From the NCBI RefSeq assembly GCF_000373565.1, contig NZ_KB891798.1:124206-188205 (forward strand): 64,000 nucleotides of DNA, given 5' to 3'. Below, in pieces: positions 17,566 to 25,991 of this stretch. The stretch comes from Streptomyces sp. HmicA12 (GTDB taxonomy: Bacteria > Actinomycetota > Actinomycetes > Streptomycetales > Streptomycetaceae). The translations under genes and the position numbers were made by a program. The notes under the pieces were generated by a model that was not told where the DNA came from, did no database searches, and saw nothing but the letters and a program-made list of their open reading frames with translations. Within the stretch, counting starts at the first letter, position 1, and the number at the start of each line of letters is the position of its first letter.

Positions 17566-17808
17566 TCAGTGGGCGGTTCGGCTGTGCGCGTCCAGGAGTC
17601 CTTCGACGCCGTGCAGGAAGGTCTCGGTCACCGGTTCCGGGTCGACGAGGCGGCCGGCGGCCATGGCGCCGTCCCGAACCATGACGAGGTGTCGGCCTGC
17701 CGCTTCGGCGGTCGTCTCGTTGATCTGCGCGAACAGGTCCGTCACGGTGTCCAGGAACCACTTCGTCCGCGTCGGCCCCTTCGGTGCTGACGCCGTGCGC
17801 GACCCCAT
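17566..17808 (-). pseudogene. TetR-family regulator, C-terminal fragment
   Basis: 80 codons ending RHLVMVRDGAMAAGRLVDPEPVTETFLHGVEGLLDAH, the usual C-terminal ligand-domain tail of TetR/AcrR proteins. The DNA-binding helix-turn-helix (normally the first 60 residues) is absent, so this is the 3' remnant of a deleted gene. Confidence 0.55.
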
Positions 17809-17859
17809 CGTCTTCCGGAGTACGGGCCGGTGGACGAGGCGCCCCGCCGGGGTGACGGG

Positions 17860-18177
17860 TCAGACGAGGGGCTCGTGGTTGACCCAGATCGCCTTGTACG
17901 GGCGGCGAGCCTGCCAGCTGTCGATGAACGCGCCGATGCCGGGGAGAGCGAAAGCGGTGTTGAGGGCGTCGAGGTCTGCCAGGCCGAATTGGACGACGGC
18001 GGAAGCGACGGCCACCGGGGCGTGGTCGTCGCTGGGGACACCCAGATGGTGGCGTGCGACGAAGGACTGGATGGCGCCCGTGTCCATGGTCAGCTCCTCA
18101 AGCCCCTTCAGGTACTCGTCGAGCTCGTCCGAGGGAATCGGTTCATTGAAAGCAACGATCATCGTGTGGTGAATCAT
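17860..18177 (-). CDS. Small hypothetical protein, possible Dabb-like alpha/beta barrel
   Basis: 105 aa, soluble. MIHHTMIVAFNEPIPSDELDEYLKGLEELTMDTGAIQSF...QFGLADLDALNTAFALPGIGAFIDSW has the pattern of a ferredoxin-like dimeric alpha/beta barrel (Dabb or ABM type). Such proteins are often small-molecule oxygenases or stress proteins. Divergent from a LysR gene over a 94-bp gap containing a T-N11-A palindrome, so it is the probable LysR target. No reaction can be assigned. Confidence 0.65.
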   Translation of the reverse strand: MIHHTMIVAFNEPIPSDELDEYLKGLEELTMDTGAIQSFVARHHLGVPSDDHAPVAVASAVVQFGLADLDALNTAFALPGIGAFIDSWQARRPYKAIWVNHEPLV

Positions 18178-18233
18178 GTCTCAATTGAACTGGTGATTCT
18201 TCATGGAGTCCAAGGCCGACAGATTCTGAATCC

Positions 18234-18248
18234 ATTCCCTCAGGGAAT
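18234..18248. promoter_or_regulatory. LysR-box palindrome (T-N11-A)
   Basis: ATTCCCTCAGGGAAT is a perfect 7+1+7 inverted repeat and fits the LysR T-N11-A rule. It lies 23 bp before the lysR ATG and 57 bp from the divergent small gene, the classic position for autorepression and target activation. Confidence 0.7.
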
Positions 18249-18271
18249 TGCTGGGACAGTATTCTGACGGC

Positions 18272-19138
18272 ATGTCCGAGCTGGAGACCCGCGAACTGGA
18301 GTACTTCGCCGCACTCGCCGATGAGCTCCATTTCGGCCGGGCGGCGAAGCGGCTGGGGATCGCGCAGCCGGCCTTGTCCAAGGCGGTGCGGCGGCTGGAG
18401 GACCGGCTCGGGGTGACGCTCGTTGAACGATCCAGTCGGCATGTCGCCCTCACCGCTGCCGGGGAGGCGCTGAAATACCACGGCCGGCATGCGTTGCTCG
18501 CCGTCGAGGCCGCGGTCGAGAAGGCCCGTCGGGCGGGCGAGCGGGACACCCGGCTGCGCCTGGTGATCAAGCCGGGTGGGGACGCGGATCTGCTGTCCGG
18601 CATCTTGGCCGCGTACTCGCACCGGCCCGACGCCCGCCAGGTGGACATCCTGTTCGGCGGCGCCACCGACCGCGCCAACCACGTGCGTGACGGCCGGGCG
18701 GACGTGGCGTTGTTGTACGTGCCGTTCGACGACCTGACCGGGCTGGATCACGAGACCCTGCTGGTCGAAGGCCGGGTGGCGATCCTGCCGCCGGACCACC
18801 GGCTGGCCGGCCGCGGCGAGGTGACCCTCGCCGACCTGGCCCACGAGACGCTGCCGCGCTGGAAGGGCGTCGGCGGCAACGGGGTCCCCGGTGTCGAGCC
18901 CGTCGCCGGATCCGGTCCCGAGGTCGCCGATGCCGCTGAGCTGGCGCACATGGTCCTGCTGGGGCGAGCGATCGCGGTGCTGCCGCGTTCGCTGGCCCGG
19001 CCACTGCATCCGGCGCTCGTTCATGTTCCGGTGGTCGACGCGCCGCGTAGTGCGCTGGTCCTCGCTTGGGGTGCGGAAGACCGGCGGCAGCTGGTCGCGC
19101 ACTTCGTCGCCGCGGCGGTGGAGGCGACGCAAGGCTGA
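18272..19138 (+). CDS. LysR-family transcriptional regulator
   Basis: 288 aa. The N-terminal helix-turn-helix is textbook: LEYFAALADELHFGRAAKRLGIAQPALSKAVRRLEDRLGVTLVERSSRHVALTAAG. The remainder is a periplasmic-binding-like effector domain (ILFGGATDRANHVRDGRADVALLY, HETLLVEGRVAILPPDHRLAG). The ATG at 18272 is preferred over an ATG eight codons upstream, which falls at the edge of the palindrome. No strong ribosome site is present. Confidence 0.9.
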   Translation: MSELETRELEYFAALADELHFGRAAKRLGIAQPALSKAVRRLEDRLGVTLVERSSRHVALTAAGEALKYHGRHALLAVEAAVEKARRAGERDTRLRLVIKPGGDADLLSGILAAYSHRPDARQVDILFGGATDRANHVRDGRADVALLYVPFDDLTGLDHETLLVEGRVAILPPDHRLAGRGEVTLADLAHETLPRWKGVGGNGVPGVEPVAGSGPEVADAAELAHMVLLGRAIAVLPRSLARPLHPALVHVPVVDAPRSALVLAWGAEDRRQLVAHFVAAAVEATQG

Positions 19139-19301
19139 GCCGGTAGTGCCGGTGCAGACCGGGTCTGCGCGTCACCGCGCCCGGGGCCTTGCCGTGCGCA
19201 TGACTGCCCGGGCGTGACGGTCCAAGCGGCGGCCGCGCCGGGCCCGTGCACGGCGGGTGGCCCCTTCCTGCGTGGGCGCCCGCGACCTGCTGGATCGCGC
19301 T

Positions 19302-19500
19302 GAACTCCCGGCTGCACAAGCGCATTTGGTGCGCCGCGGGAGCGACACCTATGCGTCCGGCGCCTACTGATGAGGTATCAGGGCGCATCCGCCCGCGCGC
19401 CTCCGTGAGCCCGGGGGCGGCACTGCCCGGTAGCTATCTGCTGTTCGCGCTCGACTCGGCCGCGGTGCCGAGCAGGGCCCGGACGGTCAGCGTGGGTTGA
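19302..19500 (+). pseudogene. Galactose-oxidase-like (DUF1929) C-terminal relic
   Basis: Two out-of-frame pieces resemble the end of copper radical oxidase-like proteins. ELPAAQAHLVRRGSDTYAS recalls the (A)LVRxGSxTH motif carrying a copper ligand, and about 35 codons later, in another frame, LPGSYLLFALDSAAVPSRARTVSV recalls the final LPPGYYxLFxxDxxGVPSxA strand before a stop at 19500. The rest of 19139-19300 is unrecognisable. A strong terminator follows directly, as if left over from the dead gene. Confidence 0.45.
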
Positions 19501-19507
19501 CCGCACG

Positions 19508-19549
19508 CACGACGAAGCCCCGCCGGTTGCCCGGCGGGGCTTCGTCGTG
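19508..19549. terminator. Strong intrinsic-type terminator, 19-bp perfect stem
   Basis: A perfect inverted repeat (19508-19526 with 19531-19549) with a 4-nt TTGC loop, starting 8 bp after the relic stop codon at 19500. The stem includes GAAGCCCCGCCGG and its complement. Symmetric enough to work in both directions. Confidence 0.85.
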
Positions 19550-19765
19550 TCTCATGCACGGGAGCGGGCGATGCGTATCCGCGTGCACCGCGGCCGGAAT
19601 CAGCCGTCGCGGGTAACGCTCGCCTTTCAGGAGCTCTAGCACGCCGGCTGGTGCACTTTGGCCGCATTGTGCGGTTCGCATCCTTTCGGGTCACGGTGGT
19701 GGTGGCGCCCGGCGGCCGGGGTAGGACCGATCCGTCGCAGAGGGCGGGACGGGGAGGGCGTGCGG

Positions 19766-21589
19766 ATGCGCGGGCGTATGGGAGGACGGATCCGTACCCG
19801 TCTGCGGTACTGGTTCGACAACTTCCTCGGCCGCAGCACCCTCACCCTGGTGGCCTGCCTGACCCTCGTCTGTCTCGCTGTCGTCATTCCGGCGAGCGTG
19901 GCCCAGGTGCTGGTCGGCAGGCCCGTTCCCACCACCCTCGCGGGGCAGGCGGCGGCGGTGTGGACCACCGTCGGCGCCACGCTGAGGATCGGGGGTGCGG
20001 TCGGGGCCCCGGCGTTCGTCGTGCTGTCCGTGCTGCTCGCGCTGGTGAGTCTGCTGTTCGTCTCCACGCTCGTCAGCGTGATCACCACCGGCATGAACGA
20101 CAAGATCCTTGAACTGCGGCTCGGGCGCTCGACGATCGTGGAAGAGCAGCACACCGTGGTCCTCGGCTGGTCGGACCAGGTGTTCCCGGTGATCTCCGAG
20201 TTGGTGACGGCCAACGCCCATCGCCGCAGAGCCACCGTGGCGCTGCTGGCCCCGCGGGACAAGGTGCAGATGGAGGAGGAGATCACCACCAAGGTGGGCG
20301 CCACCGGGGCCACGCGTGTGGTCTGCCGCAGCGGATCGCCCACCGACCCCGCCGTCCTGGCCCGGGTCAGCCCGCACACGGCCGCCGCGGTCATCGTCCT
20401 GTCGCCCGGCGACCACGAGGGCGACTGGACGGTGGTGAGAACGCTGCTGGCGCTCGGCACCGTCGTCGGCGCCGCCGCCGCGCCCACGGTCGTCGCCGCC
20501 GTGCGCGAACCCAGCCATCACACGGCCGCGGTGCTCGCGGCGGGCCCGGGCGGCCGGGTCCTGGACATCGACGCCATCACCGCCCGCCTCCTGGCCCAGT
20601 GCTCGCGTCAGCCCGGACTGTCCCTCGTGTACCAGGAGTTACTGGACTTCGCGGGCTGCGAGTTCCACACCGTCCAGGAGCCCGCGCTCACCGGCCGGAC
20701 CTACGGCGACGCGCTGTTGTCGTACGCACGCTCCTGCGTGGTCGGTCTGCTGCGCCCCGACGGACGGCCCGCGCTCAACCCGCCCGCCTCCACGGTGATC
20801 ACCGAGAGGGACCGCATCATCCTGATCACGGAGGACGACACCACCGCGCTCGTGTCGGACGAACCGCTCCCGTTCGACGAGAACGCGATCGTCCTGCCCT
20901 TACCGCGCGAGACCAAGCCGGCACGGATGTTACTCATGGGGTGGAACCGCAGGGCCCCGCTGATCATCGATCAACTCGCCCGCTACGTGGGACCGGATTC
21001 GCGCCTCGACCTCGTGCCCGGCGGACCGTGGGCCCCGCACGACCTGGACGCCCTCGACGTCCTGGCCTACGACAGTGTGATCGTGCTCGGCTCGGAGGTG
21101 GCGGGGAGCGTCGGCACCGCGGACTCCGACTACCACGTCCTGGAGACCCTGCTGCATCTGCGGGCCGCCGAGCAGGCCGCGGGACGGTCCCTGCACGTGG
21201 CCGCCGAACTGTCCGACGACCGCAACCGGTTGATCGCACCGATGAGCCCGGGCGCCGATTTCGTCGTCAGCGGCCGGCTCATCAGTCTCCTGATGACACA
21301 GATCAGCGAGAATCCCCGTACCGCCGCGTTGTTCGAGGAGTTGTTCACGGCCGGCGGCAACAGGATCCACCTCGGGCCCGCCGCCGACTACGTCCCTCTG
21401 GGCCACACGGTCGCCTTCGCCGACGTCGTGGCCGCCGGACGCCGCCGCGACCGGTCCGTCATCGGCTACCGGCTCCACGCGGGATCGGCAACCGGCCCTC
21501 GTTTCGGGGTCCGGGTCAATCCCGGCAAGGACGAACGCGTGGTCTTCGGTGAAGCCGACACCGTCATCGCGATCACCCGGGACCGTTAG
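19766..21589 (+). CDS. CASTOR/POLLUX (DMI1)-like putative ion channel with RCK-type domains
   Basis: 607 aa from the ATG at 19766 (GGGGAGGG upstream; GTG at 19760 also possible). Two membrane helices at about 27-48 and 75-98 (LTLVACLTLVCLAVVIPASVAQV; FVVLSVLLALVSLLFVSTLVSVI) flank a pore-like loop. Two Rossmann-like regulatory domains follow, opening with HTVVLGWSDQVFPVISELV and ARMLLMGWNRRAPLIIDQL, the GW form found in CASTOR/POLLUX relatives instead of GxGxxG. These proteins form cation channels gated by calcium or nucleotides. It stands alone; its physiological role is unknown. Confidence 0.85.
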   Translation: MRGRMGGRIRTRLRYWFDNFLGRSTLTLVACLTLVCLAVVIPASVAQVLVGRPVPTTLAGQAAAVWTTVGATLRIGGAVGAPAFVVLSVLLALVSLLFVSTLVSVITTGMNDKILELRLGRSTIVEEQHTVVLGWSDQVFPVISELVTANAHRRRATVALLAPRDKVQMEEEITTKVGATGATRVVCRSGSPTDPAVLARVSPHTAAAVIVLSPGDHEGDWTVVRTLLALGTVVGAAAAPTVVAAVREPSHHTAAVLAAGPGGRVLDIDAITARLLAQCSRQPGLSLVYQELLDFAGCEFHTVQEPALTGRTYGDALLSYARSCVVGLLRPDGRPALNPPASTVITERDRIILITEDDTTALVSDEPLPFDENAIVLPLPRETKPARMLLMGWNRRAPLIIDQLARYVGPDSRLDLVPGGPWAPHDLDALDVLAYDSVIVLGSEVAGSVGTADSDYHVLETLLHLRAAEQAAGRSLHVAAELSDDRNRLIAPMSPGADFVVSGRLISLLMTQISENPRTAALFEELFTAGGNRIHLGPAADYVPLGHTVAFADVVAAGRRRDRSVIGYRLHAGSATGPRFGVRVNPGKDERVVFGEADTVIAITRDR

Positions 21590-21628
21590 GGCCGGCTGCC
21601 TGCGCCGCCGACCCGCGGCAGTGGTGCG

Positions 21629-21838
21629 TCAGCTCTGCGCGGTGTCGTCGTCCGGCTGCCCGGCGCTCTCGGTGGTGCCCACCTTCTCGCGCATCTTGCG
21701 CACCAGTTCCGCCTTCTGCTCGGCGGCACCCTGCCGGTCGAGGTTGCGGTGCGGACCGTTGTTCTGGCGCTCGACGCGGGACAGCTTCTTGCGCTTGCCG
21801 CCGCCCATGCCCACGGGGTTGTTGATGTTCTTGCTCAC
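21629..21838 (-). CDS. DUF6243 family small basic protein
   Basis: 69 aa, hydrophilic. The N-terminus MSKNINNPVGMGGGKRKKLSR and the helical tail AAEQKAELVRKMREKV match a small Streptomyces family I recognise as DUF6243, function unknown. The stop is 39 bp from the convergent channel gene. High Lys/Arg content suggests contact with nucleic acid, but this is only an inference. Confidence 0.65.
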   Translation of the reverse strand: MSKNINNPVGMGGGKRKKLSRVERQNNGPHRNLDRQGAAEQKAELVRKMREKVGTTESAGQPDDDTAQS

Positions 21839-22025
21839 GGGTTCTCCCGGATGGTGTGAAGTGACCTACGGATTCATCGGTGGGGGACGGGCGCGGCTGC
21901 GTCGAAGGCGTCAGCGGGGCCCGTCACGCTCTCACTCGTAAATCAGCGTCTGGAAGAACATGACCATGACGTTACCCGACTCCGTCGGCCCCGCACGCCA
22001 ATCCGCCAGGGTGCGCGGGCGGACG

Positions 22026-22718
22026 TCACGGCATCCGGTACTCCTGTTCCGGCCGCCCCGTCGTCCCGTAGCGAAGACTCATACGCAGGAGGCCCGCTGA
22101 GACGAGCGAGGCGAGGTAACGCTGGGCCGTGGCACGTGAGACGCCGATGAGGCCGCCGACCTGTCCCGCGGACAGCGCTGTCGTGGAGCTCCGTACGGTC
22201 GTCAGCACCGCGTCTCCGGTCACGGTGCCGGCGATGGGGCGGCGAGCGGGGTGACGGGCAGCGGGTTCGCGCAGTGCGCCGTACGCGCTCTCGACCGTGC
22301 TCTGGTCCACGGACTCCGTCTCCGTGAGCTGTCTGAACCGGGCGTAGCCGCGCAGTTTCTCCGCCAGGAGCTCCGGCGGGAACGGTTTGATCAGGTAGGC
22401 CAAGGCACCCGCCGACAGCGCGCGGCGCACCACAGGGCCCTCGGCCGCCGGGCTGAGGACGAAGGTGTCGCAGTCCAGGCGGCGCAGCAGGTCGATGCCG
22501 GATCCGTCGGGCAAGTAGATGTCGACGAGGGCGAGGTCGACGCGCGTGCCGGCGGCTTCGGCGGCGGTGACGGCCTCCAGCGCCGTCTCGGCCGTGTGTG
22601 CCGTGCCGGCCATGGTGAAGCCCGGTACTCCTTCCACCGGCGAGGCGTGGACACCGGCGACGCGGAAGTCGTCGTCGACCACGAGGACGGAGAGGGGCGG
22701 TCGGTCGAGGGCCGTCAC
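22026..22718 (-). CDS. CitB/DctR-type two-component response regulator
   Basis: 230 aa. Receiver domain at 8-130 with acidic pocket VVDDD, phospho-acceptor Asp66 (LALVDIYLPDGSG), and the Thr/Ser and Lys positions (FVLSPAAE, YLIKPF). The C-terminal 70 residues form a winged helix (LSAGQVGGLIGVSRATAQRYLASLVSAGLL), as in citrate/C4-dicarboxylate regulators. It starts at GTG 22718, overlapping the stop of the adjoining kinase fragment (GTGA). The cognate kinase is reduced to a short 3' fragment, so this is now an orphan. Confidence 0.88.
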   Translation of the reverse strand: MTALDRPPLSVLVVDDDFRVAGVHASPVEGVPGFTMAGTAHTAETALEAVTAAEAAGTRVDLALVDIYLPDGSGIDLLRRLDCDTFVLSPAAEGPVVRRALSAGALAYLIKPFPPELLAEKLRGYARFRQLTETESVDQSTVESAYGALREPAARHPARRPIAGTVTGDAVLTTVRSSTTALSAGQVGGLIGVSRATAQRYLASLVSAGLLRMSLRYGTTGRPEQEYRMP

Positions 22719-22903
22719 TTGTCGATCTCCATGGCGTCGTGGAGGCGGGCCACGAAGACGGCGCCGCCCGTGACTGGTTCGGTGTCCGGTCCGAACGTCC
22801 CTGTTCTGTCCGGGATTTCTGGGGTGAGCGGTGGCCCACCGGCTTCCCCGACGTACACGTCGCCGCCCCTGGCGCGGGCGATCTGGCGGGCCAGCTGCGC
22901 TGC
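22715..22903 (-). pseudogene. CitA-type sensor histidine kinase, 3' remnant
   Basis: About 60 codons, AAQLARQIARARGGDVYVGEAGGPP...GGAVFVARLHDAMEID, equal the end of the GHKL ATPase domain (G2 box region and final strand) of CitA/DcuS-like kinases. Sensor, membrane helices, PAS and phosphorylated His are all gone, and the upstream frame is unrelated. The 4-bp overlap with the regulator gene is preserved, proving the former operon. Confidence 0.75.
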
Positions 22904-23033
22904 TGGTGCCAGCCGCACAGTTGGGGCCTGACCGGCCTCATGATCACCGACCGACGTTGCGGCGAGCCGACCGTGCGCGGCCCGGCCGCGGTGGGCGGCG
23001 AATTGCCGAACGGCAGGTGCGTTGCTTACCGGT

Positions 23034-24953
23034 TCACCGGGTGGAGGTGGGCAAGGACAGCGAGAACCACACGGCTTTTCCGTCTTGAGTGGGGAGGGTC
23101 CCCCATGTCGAGGCCAATTGGTCCAGGAGAGCCAGCCCGCGGCCCGATTCCTCGTCGAGTCCTGCGGTTCGGGCCTGAGGAAGGACCGGGCTGCCGTCAC
23201 AGACCTCGACGTTGAGCTCGTCCTTCGTGCGGCGCAGGCGTAGCCGTAGGGGGTCGCAGGCGTGGCGTACGGAGTTGGACAGTAGTTCGGAGGTCAGCAG
23301 GCAGGCGGTGTCGCTGATGTCTTGGCAGCCCCAGTCCTGGAGGGTGCGGCGCAGGAAGCTGCGTCCTTCTCGCACGCTGATCGGCTGTGCCGGCAGAACG
23401 GCGGAGACAGCGGTCAGCGGCGCGGGAGGCATGCGGGCGAGGAGCAGAGTCACGTCGTCGGTGTAGTCCTGGGGGTCGGGCAAGAGCGCGGCGAGTACGG
23501 AGTTGGCCGCCTGCTCCAGGCACACGGAGTCGGCGATGGCCTTCTCCAGGGAGACGGCCAAGGCGTCGATCTGCTCTTCGATGTCGCTGGTGGGGGTTTC
23601 CACCAACCCGTCGGTGTACAGGGCGAGTACTGATGCCGGCGGCACGGTCAGCCGGGTTTCCTGGTGGGGCACCTCGCCGACTCCCAGGGGCACGCTGACA
23701 GGGACAGGGAGCCGGCGGACCTGACCGGTGGGATCCGCGAGCAGTACCGGCAGGTGCCCCGCGGAGCACACCGTCAGGCAGCTCTCGTCAGGGTCCAGGA
23801 TGAGGTAGCAGCAGGTGACGAGTTGGTCGGGCAGTTCACTGACGACCGCGTCGAGCGCCCGCATCAGCTGCCAGGGCGGCATACCCGTCTTCGCCAGCGC
23901 GTGGGATGCCGAACGCAGCTGGCCCATGACCGCGGCGGCCTCCAGGCCGCGCCCCATGACGTCACCTATGAGTACGCCCACCCGGCCTCCGCCCAGTGAG
24001 ATCATGTCGAACCAGTCCCCGCCCACACCCGGACCCTGCCCCGCGGGAAAGTAGCGGCTGGATGTGTCGATGCCCGAGAGGGGCACAGGAGATCCCATCA
24101 GGCTGCGCTGAAGGGTCAGGGCGACATGGCGCTGCTGCTCATAGAGTTCGGCCAGCTGGGCTTCGGCTTGTTTGCGTTGGCTCACGTCACGGATCGCTGC
24201 GGACACCAGGGTGCCCTCGGGCGTTTCCAGAGGGCTGAGGCTGATCTCGACCGGGAACTCGACCCCGTCCTTTCGCAGGCCGTGCAGATCCAGGCCGACG
24301 CCCATGGGTCGCACCCGACGGTTCTGCACATAGCCGTGACGGTGAGAAGGGTGGGAATGATGGAACCTCTGCGGAACCAGTATTTCCACCTGCCGACCCA
24401 GGAGTTCTTTGCGCTGATACCCGAACAACGCCTCGGTCTGCGCATTCACCAACTGGATGGTGCCCGCGTCGTCGACGATGACGATGGCGTCCGGGGCGGC
24501 CTCCAGCAGCGCGCGAAAGCGAGCTTCCGCCGCCTTGCGCTCGCTGACGTCCCGTACGGCGGCGGAGATCAGAAGTCCGTCCGGGGTCTGCAACGGACTG
24601 ATGCTGATCTCGACAGGAAACTCGGCTCCGTCTCTGCGCAGTCCGTACAGCTCGAGATTCGCTCCCATGGGGCGCACCTGCTGGTTGCTGGTGTAGCCCT
24701 CCCGGTGGGCCGGGTGCTGGGTGCGGAAACGCCGGGGAACGAGGAGCTCGATGGGCTGGCCGAGCAGTTCGTCGCGGGGGTAGCCGAACAGGGTCTCCGT
24801 CTGCGCGTTCACCAGACGGATGACACCGGAGTCGTCCACGATCACCATCGCATCGGGAGCCGCCTCCAGCAGCGCGCGAAAGGGTTCCTCGGCAACGGGA
24901 ATGAGAGGTGATCGCGCCTCGTGCGTGTCGCGTTCCATGGCGCATTTCAGCAT
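23034..24953 (-). CDS. PAS-PAS-SpoIIE phosphatase with RsbW-like ATPase domain
   Basis: 639 aa, soluble. Two PAS domains (about 25-145 and 146-266) are near-copies of one another with a 121-residue period, both starting FRALLEAAPDA. A PP2C/SpoIIE phosphatase follows (GVGGDWFDMI, IGDVMGRGLEAAAVM, DDVTLLLAR), then a GHKL anti-sigma-type ATPase (ELLSNSVRHA, VCDGSP, ESGRGLALLDQLA). Such proteins switch anti-sigma/anti-anti-sigma partners in response to redox, light or ligand sensed by the PAS units. Start is ATG 24953 or 24938; neither has a convincing ribosome site. It precedes the DevR-like regulator on the map and may share its stress input. Confidence 0.88.
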   Translation of the reverse strand: MLKCAMERDTHEARSPLIPVAEEPFRALLEAAPDAMVIVDDSGVIRLVNAQTETLFGYPRDELLGQPIELLVPRRFRTQHPAHREGYTSNQQVRPMGANLELYGLRRDGAEFPVEISISPLQTPDGLLISAAVRDVSERKAAEARFRALLEAAPDAIVIVDDAGTIQLVNAQTEALFGYQRKELLGRQVEILVPQRFHHSHPSHRHGYVQNRRVRPMGVGLDLHGLRKDGVEFPVEISLSPLETPEGTLVSAAIRDVSQRKQAEAQLAELYEQQRHVALTLQRSLMGSPVPLSGIDTSSRYFPAGQGPGVGGDWFDMISLGGGRVGVLIGDVMGRGLEAAAVMGQLRSASHALAKTGMPPWQLMRALDAVVSELPDQLVTCCYLILDPDESCLTVCSAGHLPVLLADPTGQVRRLPVPVSVPLGVGEVPHQETRLTVPPASVLALYTDGLVETPTSDIEEQIDALAVSLEKAIADSVCLEQAANSVLAALLPDPQDYTDDVTLLLARMPPAPLTAVSAVLPAQPISVREGRSFLRRTLQDWGCQDISDTACLLTSELLSNSVRHACDPLRLRLRRTKDELNVEVCDGSPVLPQARTAGLDEESGRGLALLDQLASTWGTLPTQDGKAVWFSLSLPTSTR

Positions 24954-25109
24954 TACCGGGAGCTTGCGAGGGCATTTTGTCGTTAAGAGCTCACTAGTGT
25001 TTCCTTATTGGTCAGTTGTGGGACGCCAGTCGCTGGTGAGGCTGCTCGGCGAACTGGCTCAGGCGGGGCGGAAGGCCACCTCCCGGTTTCTCCGGGGCCC
25101 AGCGTTGTC

Positions 25110-25265
25110 CGGTCGGCCCGATGGACGACGGGGCGTGCTAGGTGGCCGGGGCCCGGACCGGTGGTGGCGCGGCGGCCGATGAGCAGGAGATCGGAGAGGG
25201 CCGACGCCTGCACCAGGATGTCCCGGGCACGCCCTTCGTGAGGTGTGGCGTGTTCGGTCACGTCG
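25110..25265 (-). pseudogene. Universal stress protein C-terminal relic
   Basis: The stretch HEGRARDILVQASALSDLLLIGRRATTGPGPGHLARPVVH resembles the second half of a Usp domain (ARDVLVEAS..ADLLVVGRR..G..LG.V.H). No start, no Walker-like N-terminal strand and a corrupted end. The surrounding gap 24954-25292 holds nothing else I can identify. Confidence 0.45.
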
Positions 25266-25292
25266 GGGTGGGCCTCTCGCGGGTCACGCCGG

Positions 25293-25991
25293 TCAGTTGT
25301 CCGCGGACTCTGTGGAGGAATTCCGCTGTGAGGCGATGACCGCCGCCTGGACGCGGCGATGGACACCGAGTTTGCGCAGCAGGCGGGAGATGTTGTTCTT
25401 CACGGTCTTCTCCGACAAGTAGAGACGTTTGCCGATCTCGCGGTTGGTGAGGCCTTTGCCGATCAGCGTCAGAATGTCCCGCTCTCGTTCGGAGAGACCT
25501 TTCAAGGCGGCGGATTCCTCTGGCGGTGCCTCCTGCGGTGCTCGCAAGGACCGCAGGAGCCGTGCCGTCGTCGCCGGGTCCAGCATGGATTGGCCGGTGG
25601 CGACGGTGCGCACGGCAGCGACGAGGTCCGCTCCTCTGAGCTGTTTGAGGACGTAGCCGGAGGCGCCTGCCATGATCGCGTCGAGCAGTGCGTCATCGTC
25701 GTCGAAGGACGTCAGTATGAGACACGACGTCTGCGGTACGGACGAGCGGAGTGCGCGACAGACGGTGATGCCGTCGCTGTCCGGGAGGCGGACGTCGAGA
25801 ACGGCGACGTCGGCGCGCAGTGCCGGAGCGCGGACCAGTGCCTGCTGAGCGGTGGCGGCCTCGCCCACCACGATGATGTCGGGCTCGGCGCTCAGAAAGT
25901 CGACCAACCCCTTCCGGACCACCTCGTGGTCGTCGAGAAGAAAGACCCTGATCGGATGTTCCGCTGTGAAGTGCCGTTCCATGTCGGCCAT
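25293..25991 (-). CDS. DevR/DosR-type (OsdR-like) NarL-family response regulator
   Basis: 232 aa. The receiver domain (FLLDDHEVVRKGLVDFLSAEPDIIVVGEA, Asp66 in AVLDVRLPDSDG, LILTSFDDDDALLDAIMAGASGYVLKQLRG) and the LuxR helix-turn-helix (LSERERDILTLIGKGLTNREIGKRLYLSEKTVKNNISRLLRKLGVHRR) track mycobacterial DosR closely, including the KTVKNxxSRLLxKLGxxRRxQAAV recognition region. DosR and Streptomyces OsdR govern hypoxia/dormancy regulons. The ATG at 25991 has GAGGA 6-7 nt upstream. No PAS/GAF kinase (DosS/OsdK type) is adjacent. Likely master regulator of the stress and hydrogenase genes to the right. Confidence 0.85.
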   Translation of the reverse strand: MADMERHFTAEHPIRVFLLDDHEVVRKGLVDFLSAEPDIIVVGEAATAQQALVRAPALRADVAVLDVRLPDSDGITVCRALRSSVPQTSCLILTSFDDDDALLDAIMAGASGYVLKQLRGADLVAAVRTVATGQSMLDPATTARLLRSLRAPQEAPPEESAALKGLSERERDILTLIGKGLTNREIGKRLYLSEKTVKNNISRLLRKLGVHRRVQAAVIASQRNSSTESADN

